DNA from: Eimeria necatrix
Lineage: Eukaryota; Apicomplexa; Conoidasida; Eucoccidiorida; Eimeriidae
Direction: 5' to 3'
Assembly: GCF_000499385.1 (NCBI RefSeq)
Contig: NW_013654362.1
Span: 86,175 to 150,174, forward strand
DNA: 64,000 bases
Both the position numbers and the translations under genes were made by a program. Of the stretch, positions 33,301 through 48,300 are shown piece by piece; position 1 is the stretch's first letter; every line of letters starts with the position of its first letter. The notes under the pieces are model-generated. The model saw nothing but the letters and a program-made list of their open reading frames with translations. It searched no databases and had not been told where the DNA came from.

Positions 33301-36300
33301 TGCAAATCTTCTCTGTTGCCTTACCGATTCGGCGTTATGCTTAAAAAGCCTGTGGAACGAGGAGACTATCCGTGCACAGTGTCTGATTGCGTGCTTGCTC
33401 GGAGATGTAAGGTCCCAGAAGGCGGCACAGACAGCGGGTCTTAACCTTCAGGCCTATGCAGATCCCGAAGGCAAGAAGCAACCGAAGAGACAGTTCACGC
33501 TTAGCCGTCGTCTTCCTCAGCAACAGCGGACTGACACTTTCAGCAGCAGGGGCTATGAAGACAGCAGCGACACAAGCTTCGTTGGGCCTGCTGGTAGCTC
33601 ATCACGAGGTAACCGAAAGCTTCGCAAGCTTGCAAGGACAACATTTAGCAGGCGAGGTGGCCCTGAAGGCTTTTCTGACGGCGAAGAGAGCATTGGCGCT
33701 GGCTCTACGACATATGAAGGCCATCGGAAGGCAGGCCGTAACGCTGCGGGAAGCAGAAGGCGCAAACGGACAAACATGCATTCCACAAAGGACAAGTGCC
33801 GCACTGTAGAGGTGTCGCCCACACGCAACCACGTGGAAAGTGCCAGCTGGTCTGGACCCACTGCCTCCACTGGTTGCCGCAATGACGCAATTCCGGACAG
33901 CACTGATTCTGTTCAGCAGCAGCAGCAGCAGCAAAAGGAGCAACAGCAGACGTGCTCATCAGCTGCAGACGCTCCTGCGAATTCAGCAGCTGAACGAAAA
34001 GCTTGTCAGCCACATTCTGGTGTCTCGGTGTCTCTAGAGCTTGTGCTAGAAGACGTCACTTGCAATTTGCTCACAGATGATGCTCTTGGTACACCACTAG
34101 CGGAGGACACTGAGAGTGCTGAAACCCACGGCACTGGTGAAGGCCTTGACATAGAAGGCACAGCGCATCCCACGTTTGTTGGCTCGCAGGAGCAGCATGG
34201 GAAAGCTCCATCCTTCAGGAGCAGACGGAGACATGGCCAGATAGCCCCCAGCAGCAACACTAGCAAGCACAGCAGCTCGAGCTGCAATAGGGATATGAGT
34301 AGCATCGACAGCACAGCATCCACCGAAAATATGGCGGGAGGGGATGCTGGAATCGCCTTTCCTCCTTATCCAGTGTTGTTTTCTCCTGACGCTTGTGTCC
34401 CACGTGGCCTAGACTTGACGGGCGATGGACTGCGTTCCGACACGCTTCTGCGAAGGGCTGTTGTGGCTGATGCAGCAGCTCTAGGAGTGCGGCTCGAGGC
34501 TGTTCTACGGGTGACCTACACGAGCGTGGCCACAGGCAGCAGCTACGCTAGAAAGCGCGAAGAGCTGAAGGATACACTTCGCATTGGTTTATGGCGACTT
34601 GAGGCTACACTCATAAGAAATTGCACGTGGATGCTCGCCAGTGTGGTTTTATTCGACGTAAACATCGGAGCCGAATGCCTTCGTTTACTCCCACCCAGAA
34701 AAAAGAAAAATGCAACAGGGGCTACAAGGAGTGCAGGGAAGGCTACTGTGTCTTCTAGGACCGGCGTTACAGAAGCAGAGGGGGCACGCTGGCGCCCGCC
34801 TAACTTGAACGCAGTGGCAGAGGGAGACACCGAGAGTGACGAAGACACGCCGCTGGCGTTGCAACATGCCCTGTGGGTTGCTGAAGGTAGGGGCGACCAC
34901 CGCACTGGCGAATTCCCTCCCAAGCGGAACAACAAGTCTCTCCTCCCAAGCCCCTGGAGTACACGAGCCGCTAACAGCAGTTTACCAGAGGGCTACGTGA
35001 GTGCAGAAGGGTCTATGCCTGGATCCCGGCATCTTAGAAAAGTTAGGGGAGCTTGCGATGCACTTGATGAAAGAATGGCCAGCAGCGGCCCCATTCGCAG
35101 GACAGCAAGACGCGCAGACAGTTCTGCTGATGCAGAAGTCTTAAAGAGGCGTTTTTCCACCAGTGTTCCCCGGCGCCTCCCGAGCAGTGGAAGCTCGTCG
35201 CTGTTCCGGTGGGTTTTTGGATCACGGAATGCACACAACACTATTGGCGCTGGTTCGAGCCCGTTAGGCTGCAGCCCCAACGCCTGCACCCATCTGCGCC
35301 CAGCGCCAGATTGGAGGGGTGGGGCGTTTGCCGATCTAGACAGCTACGGAGACCGCCGTGACATCGCAGCTGAGCCCAAGAATTACACAGACGGGGAAAT
35401 GTACTTTCCAGGAATCCAGCTGGACGGGGGAGTCCACCCCAAGCAGCGCCCTGGGGAGGCCAACGCTCCACAAACAAAGATGTCGCCTTCTCGCTGGGTG
35501 GGCACCGCCGGAGGATGGACTCGTAATTTACTGAAGACTCGACGTAGCATCTCGACGCTCAACAGTGGCGAGACTGCGAGACCGTCGTCCGGCTCCCCCC
35601 CAAAGGATCGGGGAACAAAGAGAGACTATCCCTTTGGAGGTGGAATGGCGGCGAACACCAGTGCGCTTCAGTCTCCTGCTGCAAGGCAACTTAACAGGCG
35701 TGCAAGTGGGAGGCCTCTGTTTAGGACAAATCTACAGCCTGACAGCAGTTTTCCGAATATGCAAACCATGCGAGCCTTGAGTGCAATGCCTAGGTGAGCG
35801 AACTTTTTCCCTGTCTCTTTTCCACATGCGCATTCCAGGCATCTACTTTATGGTTCGTGGTTCATGCAGTGTCTACACAGGATGTATTTTTATCTGTCGG
35901 CACCAGATCCACAGTTCGTGCTAGCCCGTGCGCCATCTTATAAAACTAGCTGCGAATTCAGCATAAGAAGATTACTTGAGAAACGACCCTGGTGTGCGCT
36001 TGTGCTTCAGCGTGGGAATGGTGGGACGCACGCATATCTTTCCCAAAGATCAGCAGCATTTGGGGCTAGGTAGCTTACCAGATGCCCGGACGCGAGAGCC
36101 GGTAGATCCTTCAGTAGCAAGAAATGCCTTCGGAAAGAGACGGGGCCGCCGGTTGGGGGATACTGCAGATATTTTCCAGAAGGATTCAGAAGAGGAGCGA
36201 GAGCTTTTTACTTGCACGGCTGTTGACTTGGAGATTAAGCGCGTGGCCATATGGAGCGCTGTGTATCTTCAAGACAACAAGGCCGCAGCAAATCCCTGTA

Positions 36301-39300
36301 GAGCTTTGGCTGCTGCGGCAGCTCTCGCCCTCGAGCGATCGAGGAGGCCTACAGAGGCAAACCTAAGGGATGGTAGAACGGCGCAGAGAGGATCAGCATT
36401 GGTAGCAGCCGACACAGATCCCAGAGATGGTGACAGCACAGTAGGCGGAAGCGTCAGAAATCATCCACTGCCATCTCACCGCATGCGGGTTTCCAGAGCT
36501 TTGAGGAAACTTTCCCCAAGAGGGACTCAGTGGCACGCCGCTGAAGGGTTTCGGGGTCTCTGCAGCCCTCCAGGAGAGACAGGAAGACGGTCGATCTCAA
36601 ATGCTCGGGATGGAGACCGCAGTAATCGATCACGTGAGCAGAGTCGCCTCAGCAAGGCAGCTCAGGAAGTACAACACCTTACGCCTCTGCTGCAGGAGAT
36701 ATGGGCAGAAGACTGGCTTTCCGTTTCTCTGCCTTCTCCTCCACCATTTGCCGGGTACTTTCGAGCGCAAGAAGGACGGGTGCTGCTGCTGCCCGTTCTC
36801 GTGCGTGCATCAACTAAGAATGAGAGAGGCTTGCTGCAGCGGCGGCGCGAGGAGGCCCAGAATGCTGTGAAATCTGAGGCACTTTCCCGCAAGAAAGTTC
36901 GCTCGCCAGGTGAGTTGGTCGATTGTAAACGCAAAGGCAGACGCCGTCTGCACGCACGTGAATAGTCGTGAAGAATATGGTGTTGTACTGCCAACTTGTC
37001 GCAATTTAGTGTTAAATTGCATGCGAGCTTTGGGTTTGTAACTCGTCTGTGTCCGCAGGGGATCACCACGAAGGTCCTTTGAACTCCGCGGGTGTTTCGG
37101 CAAGGACAGTGCATGTTCTGCATGCACCCACGACAGCAGCCGCTGCAGCAGCTCTTGCAGGTGCTGTTTTCAACGCAGTGCCTCGGGAGGAAGAGAAGAG
37201 GAAAAAAGGAGCGGCGGCGGAGAGGCTACAGGGTGCCAACAGCATCTCGCCTCACATTTCTTTGATGTACAGACTGATAGACAAGTCCAGCAATCCCCAC
37301 ACCGCCCCATCTGTGAACGCCAACAGCGCAGTTCCCGATAGTCGTCCACCTGACACGAAGATAGTTTGCAGGGGAGACATATTCCCCACATTTTGCGCCT
37401 GCACTCCCTTTCTTGTAAGAATGGCTAATGCCATACTACCTGTGTTGCAGCAGGAGGATCTGGGCGATTAAAGCGCCCCACGCAGAACAATGCCGAGATA
37501 GCGAGACATCATAACAGGGACGGATGTACAGGGATTCTCGCTGAGCGTAGCATGCTGTATGTGTTTGCAGGTCCATGTATTCATCCAGCTTTTTGGGCCA
37601 GATGGTGAGATGACTGCGGTGGTTTCGCGGCTCTCGGTGGGCCTTCAGGCCATCCGACAAGGCATGCAGCAGCAGCAAACCACAGCAGCAGAAGCTGCTC
37701 GAGCTGCTGTGCAGTGCCTGCCGAGTTTAGCAAACTACTCGGAGTTTGCTGGAGCAGCTCGTGCTTCGTCTCTGAGCTCAAAGGAAGAACCCCGAGCAGC
37801 GCAACAGCAAGAACAACAGCCTTCAAAGGCGGCGAGCGACAATCGTTCTGCCTCCGCCCTTTCTGACAAGGGAAATTCAAATGAGTTGGAAGCAAAAGAC
37901 TCAGAAAATACAGATGAGAGAGCTCTGTATGTCGACAGACGGCTGTGGGGGCCGCTCCCAGGATCGTTGCTACAACTAGGGTTCACCTTGCGTTCTGCGC
38001 TGGAGCATCTCACTCACGATTCTTTTGCATCTCTGTGTATCCACTCACTTCAGTTGACGCTGCCTTCTCCTTGTCAAATTCTTAACCTCCCTGCTGTCCC
38101 CGCAACCAGCCGTCTGCTGCCAGTCACTGCTTTCCGCCAGACATTGACGGCAGACGCAACATATTTTCTGTGCTGCCTTGCGGCAGCCCCGTCGTCTCCC
38201 TGCGTTGCCGTTGACCTTGTACTGACTATAAAGGGCTTGCACACTAAAGCCGCCTCTTCCGCCGACCAGCTGCACCAGCAACGATGGCATGCTGCTATTG
38301 GTGGTGCGCTGGGCCCTGCTAACTCTGGCCCCCGCACGGGCTTCTCTCCGCTTGATTCGCGAGGCTCCCGACGCTACTCTTTTTCTCAGCTGCAGCAGCC
38401 ATATAATCAGAATCTCTTTTCTTCGGCAGTTGCGGCGGCAGCGGCTTCGGCATCGGCAACTCCTTTACAAGGCCTGACATCAGCTGGTCTGCAATCAGAA
38501 TCAGCACTGGGTTCAATCAAAGTCGCAGCACCTCTTTTGAGGATAGAACTCCTCAAGAGGCCTCGCATACCTGACGAGGCAACCTCCTCTGCACAGGAGA
38601 TTGCGCATGGCACTTCCCCGCGCATTTCACTGTCTACTGTCTTCTCTTCACCAGCGAAAGGTCCTGCATCAGGCTCAGCAAAAGACAAAAAGCGTGTTTC
38701 CACGCTACAACAAGCCAGGCAGTCCAGCTGTGTGTTAGAGGTGCTGCTAAAGGATCTAGAAGCATCATTTGTTTCCGAGCAGCAGGTCTTCGATCGTTTT
38801 TCTCAGCATCAGCGCCTTGTAGGCGGTTGGGCGGGAGGCCGTAGAGGCTTGGGCTCGACGACTTTTGGAAGTCCGACAGATGATGCTAACGTGCCTAGGT
38901 CACCACGATGCGCTGGAACGACATCGGGCTCATGTGTTGAACCATTTCGCATGATTTTATCATTGAGGGACTGCATTATTAGGGGGGAAGATGGAAGTCG
39001 ACTGTTCCAGAATGCCTCCGTAATCCCCAAATTATTTTCAGGGGACTTCAGCTCGAGCGCTCAACCGACGGGAAGTCTACAGTCGCCACAGAGTCCTTAC
39101 ACAGCAGCTGCAGGTCCCTCTCCGTCGGCTGCTGGTAATACAACTCCAACGAGCGCTCAGGGAGGTGGAGCGACTGGTGTAACAGCTGGCCGCAGGCACC
39201 AGCACAGAACTCGTCTATCTGTCCGGCAGGCGCTGATGTTGGACATGCCTCTGCAGGACCCTCTGTTGCAGTGGCTTGTCTGGGTGTCGGACGAAATGAT

Positions 39301-42300
39301 ATATGCATCAGCTGAAGTAGCACAACTGAGAGTACAACTGCGCGCGTTGCAGGCATCCACTGTGTATTCCTGGGGCATTGGTTTGTATGGAGCCTTACAG
39401 CAGCTCAAGCATTTCCGACTGCAGTTTCCTGCTCTGAGCTTTGGCTGTTGCTTCTCGACAGCCTCGTGGATGATACCCGTTGGAGTGCATGCGCAGCAAC
39501 TTTTGAGGGTCTCACAGCTGCAGTCAAGGGGACCTTCCCCCTGCGTACCGGAGCGCCAACACAAGCAGCATGTGGAAGAGGCAGAAGAGCAGGCAATTCG
39601 CAGGTGTCTGCTGCTGCAGAGAAGGGGGCTTGGTATTTTGTCTCTCCTTTATCCTGGACTACCGCCTCCTGCCCTGGCTCCCGACAAGTGGCATGGGTAT
39701 CTTCCCCTACAGCTGCCTGAGATGGCGGCATCCATGTCAATTCAGCAGGTACTACAAGTGCTTGAGGCGGACATTGCAGCGAGAGAAGCAGCAGCAGCGG
39801 CCAGCACAATAGCCCAGTCAGCAATAACGCCATCACCGTGGAGATTGCAGACAGCGGACCTTTTTCAGCACCATTCTGATTTGCAAGCCAGTCCTTCGCA
39901 GCAACCGGTGTGTCGACAATCTTATGCCTTGAGGGAAAAGGGAATACAGTGCCTTTTCTTGAGCGAAGAGTCGGCTTTTTCGTTGCCGTGATATCCCTGG
40001 CGGATATAAACTGTCTAGAGGTGTTCGGAACCTTAAGCGCGCCGCTCGAGGAGCATGCTTGATTAACGAAGACTTGATCTGTCATGTTGTTGATTATACC
40101 AATACGCCGCCTTTCGGGCCACTCTTTTGGTTCTTCTTTGTGTTGCCTTTGCAGGGTCGGAGCCATCCTGCTTATGGCCGCAGCCTGACGGCAAGCTTAG
40201 AACCCTACGCGGGCTACCATGGGGCTGCCTCAGCTGAAATGCCATCTATGAGGATGCCATTTGGAAAGAGTTCGCTTTTGGGGGACTTCAGAGGTCCTGT
40301 GAGGAGGGGGAACTTGCCGACGTCGCAGGCACAGCGCCGTCCATCTGCGAGTGATGCCCCGTCTTCCTCCTCTCCAGACGGCGTCCGAAATTCTCCCGAT
40401 GATGCTGACAGGGAGAGCAGCCTCGCAAGCCCTAGGCGACCTCCTGAAAGTTTCTGGAGTCGAATGCGAAGTGCGTTGCAGATGCGCCGCGATTTAAGAT
40501 TTCAGAATAGTGAAAGAAAGCATGCATTATCAGCAGTAAAGTACATTACCTGGCTGCCCCTTAAATATGAATTACTCCAGTTGTCTTAAGCGTTTCTGCT
40601 GAGTCAGTGTGTCCACTTAATTGCAGATTGCATATGCTGCCGACGGCGTCGAATGGCTGATGTGGCTCCGTCTAGAAATTCCGCGGCGAAGGTCGGACCT
40701 GGGAGCCCCAAAAGCCGTGTCAGCAGGCTCATCCACTCCGTTGCCTCCAGTATCTCTGCTGCTTCCTCCCTCAGCGCTACTTTTGGGGACAAGCGCTCTC
40801 CAGTGCCTTACGCCCACATTTCTCCTTCGGCAACAGGCATTCCGAATCGTACGGCGGGGACACACGTTTGAAATCACTTGAAGTTCTAGGCCTAGTGTTA
40901 GGAGTCTAGGGAAAACAGCACAGCGCCTCCAGCGCCATGTTAACCCGTTTGTGCAAGGCGTTTGCTTGGGCTTGATGTTTGCACATGATGCGTTGCCGTG
41001 CTGTTTGTTGTAATCTTCAGTCCGCTCGGAGCGTAGGCGGTTCACAGCATTTCCACTGCAGTCACACCTCTTAGAGGGCAAGAGTGGGCAGTGGTCGGAA
41101 GCGCCTGCTCCACTGCCACACGAGCCAAGCCAACGCAAATCGGCGCCTTCTCGGCAGGAAGCTGCAGCCCTTGGAGCGAAATTGCAAAAGGTGGTGGAAC
41201 TGACATTTAAGGGAATTGAGATATGGTTTGTATTAGGTGCTGGGGACGGAGACCAGTCTTCCCTTCAAGCGGCGGACGCAGCTCCTACGCCAGAGAATCT
41301 CAAGAAAGCGGGTATTGCACCTTTGAAGAAAGGAAACAGAGTGCGTCATTTTGGTGAAGCTTTTGAAACCTTTTATACGTTCCAGAAGCGTGGACATGCT
41401 TTATTTTCAGTCCACAAAGCGTAGGATATTTTGTGGTGGATGCCGGACTTTCGCTGCCGAAAGCACGTAGCTTCTCTGCCGTGTCTGTAGACTGCATCTG
41501 AATCACAGCGGACTGCATGTGAAGTAACATCACATCATTGTATGTACGACGCATGCTCGCTTTGATGTATCACCGCCAATTCAACGGAAAGCGGATATGG
41601 TCACTGCCCATAGCTCAGCTTTTGCGCAGATAAGCTTTGGAGGTATATGCATGTGGTCAGCTTATTTTATTTTCATCTACTTCTTGTTTGTGCGCATTTA
41701 TAAGAGAGAGTCAAACTCGTTAGCATCCCGCGAAAGTGATAATTTGCAATGCTTGCTGGTCGTTTCAGGCGAAGCTGAAGTCTCTCACTGTAATGAGTTC
41801 CCCCAAATCATTTCAAGATATCTCGGCAGGGGAAGGACTCCACCAGCGAACGGAGGGGCTGCCGCTATCAAGGACTCTGATGCAGGTAGCTCATTATTCA
41901 TACATGTCTTAGTCACATATCAGTCATGGACCCCAGAGGACCACAAAACTCTGAATGGATTAATTCAGGTGCTGAGATACTGCAAGGCATCCTTCTGTGA
42001 ACCAGCTCCAAGTAATGTTGCAGTGGCCCACTCCGAACGCAGTTGAAGTGCCAGGCCTCCTTGCTTGATGTTGCATTTGTGGTTGATATTGCAGGTCCTG
42101 CTGACGGCTGTCAATAGGAAGGGACTCTGCGTAGAAGAGGAGAACATTGAAGACCGGCGAAAGCAGCAAATTGTCGTGGGGCTTCTGGTTGCGTGCACAT
42201 TGCGGATGCTGCAGCGGGGACCTGACGTGAATGCCTGTGGAGAAATTGTAGAACTAAGTGCAATGGTAGGGTCACCGTTCCCTTGCAGTGAATTTATTGT

Positions 42301-45300
42301 GTCAAAAAAGTATCAGGGCATAGGAAGAGGCTCCAGTGGAGTGTGGACAGGCCATGGTTACCAAAGGCAGCTCCCAGAAGGTCAGCAGCAACAAGAAGCA
42401 CCTTTTAACAGTAAAAGCATGAAGCAGTCTGGCTTGGCCTCACTTTTCCACGCAACAGATACGCATCCGCTAGACAGGCAGCAGACAATTTTGCAAGATG
42501 AAGGGTCGATCGTGCTCAGTAATTTCCCGGATGTACTCGAGGGATATGGAGGGGCCCTGCTACTCCCCAATCTCCAGCAGCGCAGTGATTGCCTTATATC
42601 TGTGACATCATCTACGGCTACAGTATCAGGTAGGCCACATGGAATTTTACAGTACCCATGGCTACTTGTGGTAAATGCCTTGCTCAGTGTAGTACCTATT
42701 ACTTATACTTGCGGATTTCTGCTTACGGGGAGCCTTTTCTGCTGTTTGACGCCGACTGTAGAATCATGCGTGTGAAATGCAACCATGCAATAAAGTGTTT
42801 CCTCACTTATATGTCAGATGCCCTTGCTTGCCTTATCTATCGTGGCAGTTACCATACCCACACGCAGGCACTTAAAAGTCTAAGATTCATAAATATCACT
42901 TGCTCTGCTCCCAGGCCAACTCACAAACTTCCCAAACAAAAAGCACGCAAAATGACTTTGTCGAGGTTCATGGCTCGCGTATAAATTAATATGCACTTAT
43001 CGCTATGTCTTTAAAACCTCATATATGGGCATGCAGATCTAGATTGTGCACAGAATACCGCATATGTCATGGTTATGGTGATCGTGCCTTGTGCAGGCAT
43101 ACCCGGAGGCAAAGTGAAGATATGCGTGACAATTTTGGACCCTCAAGTTCACTTCTCCTTCGAGATGTTTCAAGGGCTCGTCAGCTTAGAGACTCAGGCG
43201 AGGCTGGAACAGCTGCAGGTTGCTAAATCGGCCGCTGCGGCAATGACAGCAATGAAGGCTTCGGTGGCAGCAGCGGCTGCAGCAGCAGAGGCCTCAGCTG
43301 TTTCCCTTACACAACAGCAGCCCATCCGGGAGCAAGATCTACAGCCTACGTTGCCTCCGGGAGCAGGCGGAACGCAGCAGGTAGCAACGTCCGACGCTAT
43401 GGGGCCGAATGCGGACAAATTGGGGAGATCTGCAAACCCCACAGGGACTGAAAGAACCAGTTGTGCGTCGGAGACCCCGCGGCCCTTGCTGGGAGTGGGG
43501 GGCGCATCATCACCCCCTGCTGCTCCTGAGATGGGAATTGCGGCCTTGGGGAGCTACACGGGGCCACTACGCGTGACAAATTATTCAGTTTCGATTGGGG
43601 ATCTTTCAATGGAAGGAAGCTTGCTTCGGTTTTTGAGAGATTATGCGTTTTCCGTGAGAGATGCGGTGGGGCCTGCCTCCCAACAGCGTCAAAGGCCTCT
43701 GTTTGGCTGGGTAGCGCCTGAAGGGGGGAGGGGAGCTAGGGGCTCTGAGGCGTTTGTGGAGCCTCCAATTGTTGAAGCAATGGATTTAATACGTTTGCAC
43801 CAGCAACGCAGAGGTGGAGCTTTTGGAAGGGCTCTGGAAGAGTTAAGGGCAATGTCAAGTGTCTCGCAGCAGCAGCATGAAGAGGGGGTCTCGGTGGTGA
43901 CCAGCAGTAGCGGCAGCAACAGCAGCAGTAGCAGCAGCGTAGACTCACCAGTTGCACTGACAAGAGGATCTCTTTCCTGGAGTTTTAAGGACGGGGTGGC
44001 TCCTAGGCAACAGCAACCGAACGAGCCCTCTTCCAGTGCGCAGCAGCGGAAACTTATTCAACAGCAAGCCTCCCTGCAGCCACAAACGCAAGCTGCGACT
44101 TTCCGGGATGCCCGGATCACGGCCCAGAGAGTTGACGATGAGGAAGCAGTAGACTCACCAGAGATGCTGCTTCTTGCAAACCTCATGGCTGCTGGGGGCC
44201 GCAGCACAACTAAACCACAGGCGTATGGACGGGGAACTCAACGACCAGATGAGGGATTTCTCCGGGATCAAGGGCTGGTGCAGCCTGGGGAGGAGGGATT
44301 GCGTGGGGCCCTGACGCGAAGAAAGGGCATGGGCGTGATGGAAAACACTCCTGCAGGGGCCCCAGGCGACGTGGGAACATCCATGCCGGTTTCGCTGCTG
44401 CAAGGAGTGGGTGAGGAGGACTTCAAGGATCCTTACTGCCGTGTCATCGGCTTCTTTTTGTCTTTGATGAATTTCAAACTTCCAGGGGAGACAGAGTTGG
44501 ACATAAAGGGGGAAGTAATAAAAGGGGCGTTCGAATTTCATGATGCCCATGGGTCGCTCCTAAAAGTGAGCCTTTTAGCTTTGGAGGGCCAGGTATACAT
44601 ACATCCCGAGCTCTGGAGCGCAGACTCCGTCAAGAACTCAGGGGGCCGTCTGGAGCTTATGGTGTCAGGTTACGATCCCATGACAAACTCGCAAGAAGAG
44701 CTGCTACACCCAGTATCTGCCTCTGTGGAGATTCAGCGACAGTACGTGGATGGTCAGTCTAGCCACTGGAGCCTCGTGAATATCCGCAGTGCGATGGACG
44801 GAGTCTCGGTGGATATCACCTCCGGTCTGCTTCAGCTCGTCTATCACATCATGCGAACCACCAGGGAAATTCTGGAGGGCGCCGAAGGCAGTCTTGGCAG
44901 ACACACTAGCCTAAGGGTGTACAATGACATACACTCGGAAGTACTTGTTATGCACCGCCGAAGATCAAGGGGAGAGCCCAAAGGGTAAGTCGCCCTCTCC
45001 GTACGCTGCCTGAACAAATTGGCTGCCCGAAATGCTCAGATGATCAGGGCAGCCAGTTTACATGGATACGTGCTAGCCTGTCAAGGCCTCGTTAGGTTCC
45101 GCTGCTCACTTGTCATCAATCTTTTGCAGGCTGCCTCAGTAGTTGTTTGCAAGTTCCGAGTTTCTGTGCAGGTGGACCTACTCGCGCATGCAGCCAGATG
45201 AATGGATTATGACTCCTACATCATCTCTCTATTTTGCGGTTCGAAAGCAGTCAGCTGCAGCAGAGGTTGCCCCCGAGAAACGCCGTTTGTGGAGACGTGG

Positions 45301-48300
45301 AGGTGTGCCCCACGAGAAGCTCAACGAGACTTACCCAACCTTGAGACTGGAATCCTACGATGATGTCAAACGCATTGTCGAGGGTATCCTCCGGTTGGGA
45401 ACAAGAAATGTCGACAACGCCTGGCTCAAGTCTTACGTAAGAGGCAATTCGTGCTGTTGTAGCTGCAGTGGCAGTTGCTATTGTGCTTTAGACGTCCTGC
45501 TATTTTCATTTTCATCGGCCTTGTGTTGGGTCCTGGTCTGTAGGAAGAGACGCTACTATTTTCATCGACTCGAAGAGCCCAAGCGCCCCTTGAAATGCTG
45601 GTAGATGACATGCCAGTACTTCATGGGGGAGGCAACTTGGGTATGCGCTGTGGTTGGGAAGGTTTGTTGCAGCTGCTTCGTAAGGAAGTAGGATGGTGTT
45701 GTATGGGCCGCCTTCACGCGGACTACTCCAATTGCAGAGCTTACTTCTTGCAAAATGCGGGCTTCAAGGTATTAGTAGAGCCAGTAGTTGACCGGAGGAG
45801 TGGCACATGGAGTCTTGCAGTGGGAAGCTGCGTCCAGCTAGCCAACGCATGCTCCATGACCTTGCGAGTTTACGTGGGCCGAGCGAAGAGGAACTGGGGT
45901 GGCTTGGCAATATCTTGTTTCGCGGCGAGTGTAACGGGCGAAACTCGCGTCTCTTCGGCCCACGAAGAGTACATAGACATTCTTCCTGGCTGCCGCCGCT
46001 CGGTGCCACTGTCCTGGTTTGGAAACGGAACTGTCCCTTCATTGGCTGCCCTTTTGCACACAGAGGGGGGAGGCGAGGCTCAGGAAAGACGCGGGGAGCC
46101 CGAAATCCCCCCGGTTCCTTTCCCTGCCCTTTACAAGCTTACCAACAAAACAGGATGTGAGACATATGCATTTCTTCAGTTATGCGGCTAAGTGGTCGGC
46201 GCCGGCACATTCGTGGGACCCTGTTTTAATTGCTTTGCTTTGCTGTCTGCCTTGCATGTCCTGATGCCAGATACCCAACCTCGCAGGCTCGACATACCGC
46301 CCTTCACTTTACGCTTGCGTGGCTCCTTGATGCTGTATGGGATGGTTGACACGACGGATGTACCTACATCTGAGGCGTCTCGAATAGCCCAGCGTTACGT
46401 CATCAAGCTGGAACCAATGCTTAGTATCAAGAACACGCTTCCTTTCCCCATCACAGTTTCTGTCTCTCTGAGAAATATTGGAGACAGCCGCCATTCCCAC
46501 GAGCCACAGCCGGGTGCAGGAGCCCCGATGGCTACTGCTGCTGCAGGGTCCCCAGCAGCAACCGACACCTACGCACTTGCTTCAACGGGAGAGCCAGGGA
46601 AGCCTTTAAGGTACGCCTTTGGGAACCCGCAAGCTGAGCTTTTGGCCGAGCTGGAGACCCGAAAGAGACAAAAGGAGGAGGCGCAGCAACAGAAGTCAAG
46701 AGGAACGGCTGCTAAGCTTGTGGCAGACAGTTTCGTCGAGGCGACCATCCCCTCCCATCAGAGCTGGGTATGTGCTGCATGTATTCATGCGCGTGTATCT
46801 GTTATATCAAGACGTAATAAACAGCCAGGAAATAGCAATGTCCCCTTAAATATATGCAAAAGCAGCCACACGTTGGTTTGTACGCTTCTTGTACATGAAT
46901 GAACTCAGACAGAAATATGTGCATACTGCATGGCGACAAGTGTTCTATATTCACATTTGAAACGTGTCATATTTTGTGTAATTGTAGTTGGCAGGAAGCT
47001 TGCCTTGATAAGACTTGGAGATTTGCAACGATCTACTGTGGCCCTTTTTGCAAAGTGCTTTACCATTACTTGGGTCGGCCACTTGTTACGTCATACATAT
47101 GACCTCGATAAGAGTTTTGTCTCATTTCCTTCCTTAGGGTCTGCCGGTGGGTGAGCAAAGACTGTGGCTCGTGCTGCGGGTTCATGGGGCCCCACTTGAG
47201 CAGTTTAACACCCAGCTCGAAGCATTCCACCCTACCGATGGCAGGCCATTGGGTCCTTTGGAGCTGCAGTTGCTGGCGTCTGCTGCTTCTCGCGGAGCGT
47301 CTCGGCTAAGTGGTGCAGCTTGGCTGCTGCAACAAGAGAACCTGGAAGGCGTTTTGAGCCAGGCAGCAGCGAACGGGATGTCGTCGGGCCTTGGAGTTGG
47401 AGAAGAGAAGCAGAAAAAGCGCAAGAATTACCGGCAACAGCAACAGCAGCAGCACCAGCAGCCGACTACTGTGTATGAGTCCCAAGGATTTGCTGTGTTA
47501 CTGCCAACACAAGACACCTTAACCGTTTCAAAGGTGCTGCAGCTGAAAAACGGCCGCGGAGAGTCTTTGCTGCCTCCTGGAGCTCTCAAGCTCGTGAAGG
47601 CTGAGGCAATGAACCAGCGAAGAGGAAAGCGACTGCCTCCTCTTTTCTCTGAAATGCAGTTGGCCGCCGATGTCAGCAGGAGGCAAATCACGGTGTTTGC
47701 CCCGTACTTTTTTGAAAATCTAACAGAAGCCGCCTTGTCAGTAAATGGAGCCCTTGTCCCCAGCCGCTGCCGACTCTATACCACAGAGGAAGACATGCGG
47801 GCTGCCTCTATTCGAGCCTACAGAATAGACCAGCTGGCCGACCGGGTCTTGCAGTCCTCTCTCAGCAGGAAGCAGGACCTCTCAGGCATATCTACTGCCA
47901 GGTAATACAGCAGCCCAAAACCGAGATTGCTGCTAATGCTCTGGCTGCTGATTGACGTTGCGGACATAGGGAGCATATGAAACAGCGCCTACGGCTGGGC
48001 TTAGCTGTGTTGTCGAGTCTCATCAGTGTGGTGTGACTGCCCTTCTCCAGCAGCGCCTGTAAGAGCCTGCTTCACTGTCTATTCGTGTTGCTTTCACACT
48101 CAATAACCGAGCATTTTTTACCTGGTCCCTCTCCTGCATGTGCCTGTGCAGGCCACCACTGGTACTTAAGTTGGCGACACTGCGGAAACAGCGGTACCTT
48201 CGTTTTGGCTGGGGGTATCGTGTGGCGTCTGCTACGAGAGAGGAGCAGCGCCAAAGCAACGAGCTTCCGAGTGAGTTTTCTGTCAATTGTTTCAGTCGAT

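Noticed and set aside
38050..40166. Minus-strand frames up to 253 codons within the VPS13 middle region
   Set aside because: The plus strand holds a longer open exon with VPS13-style strands and good splice sites.
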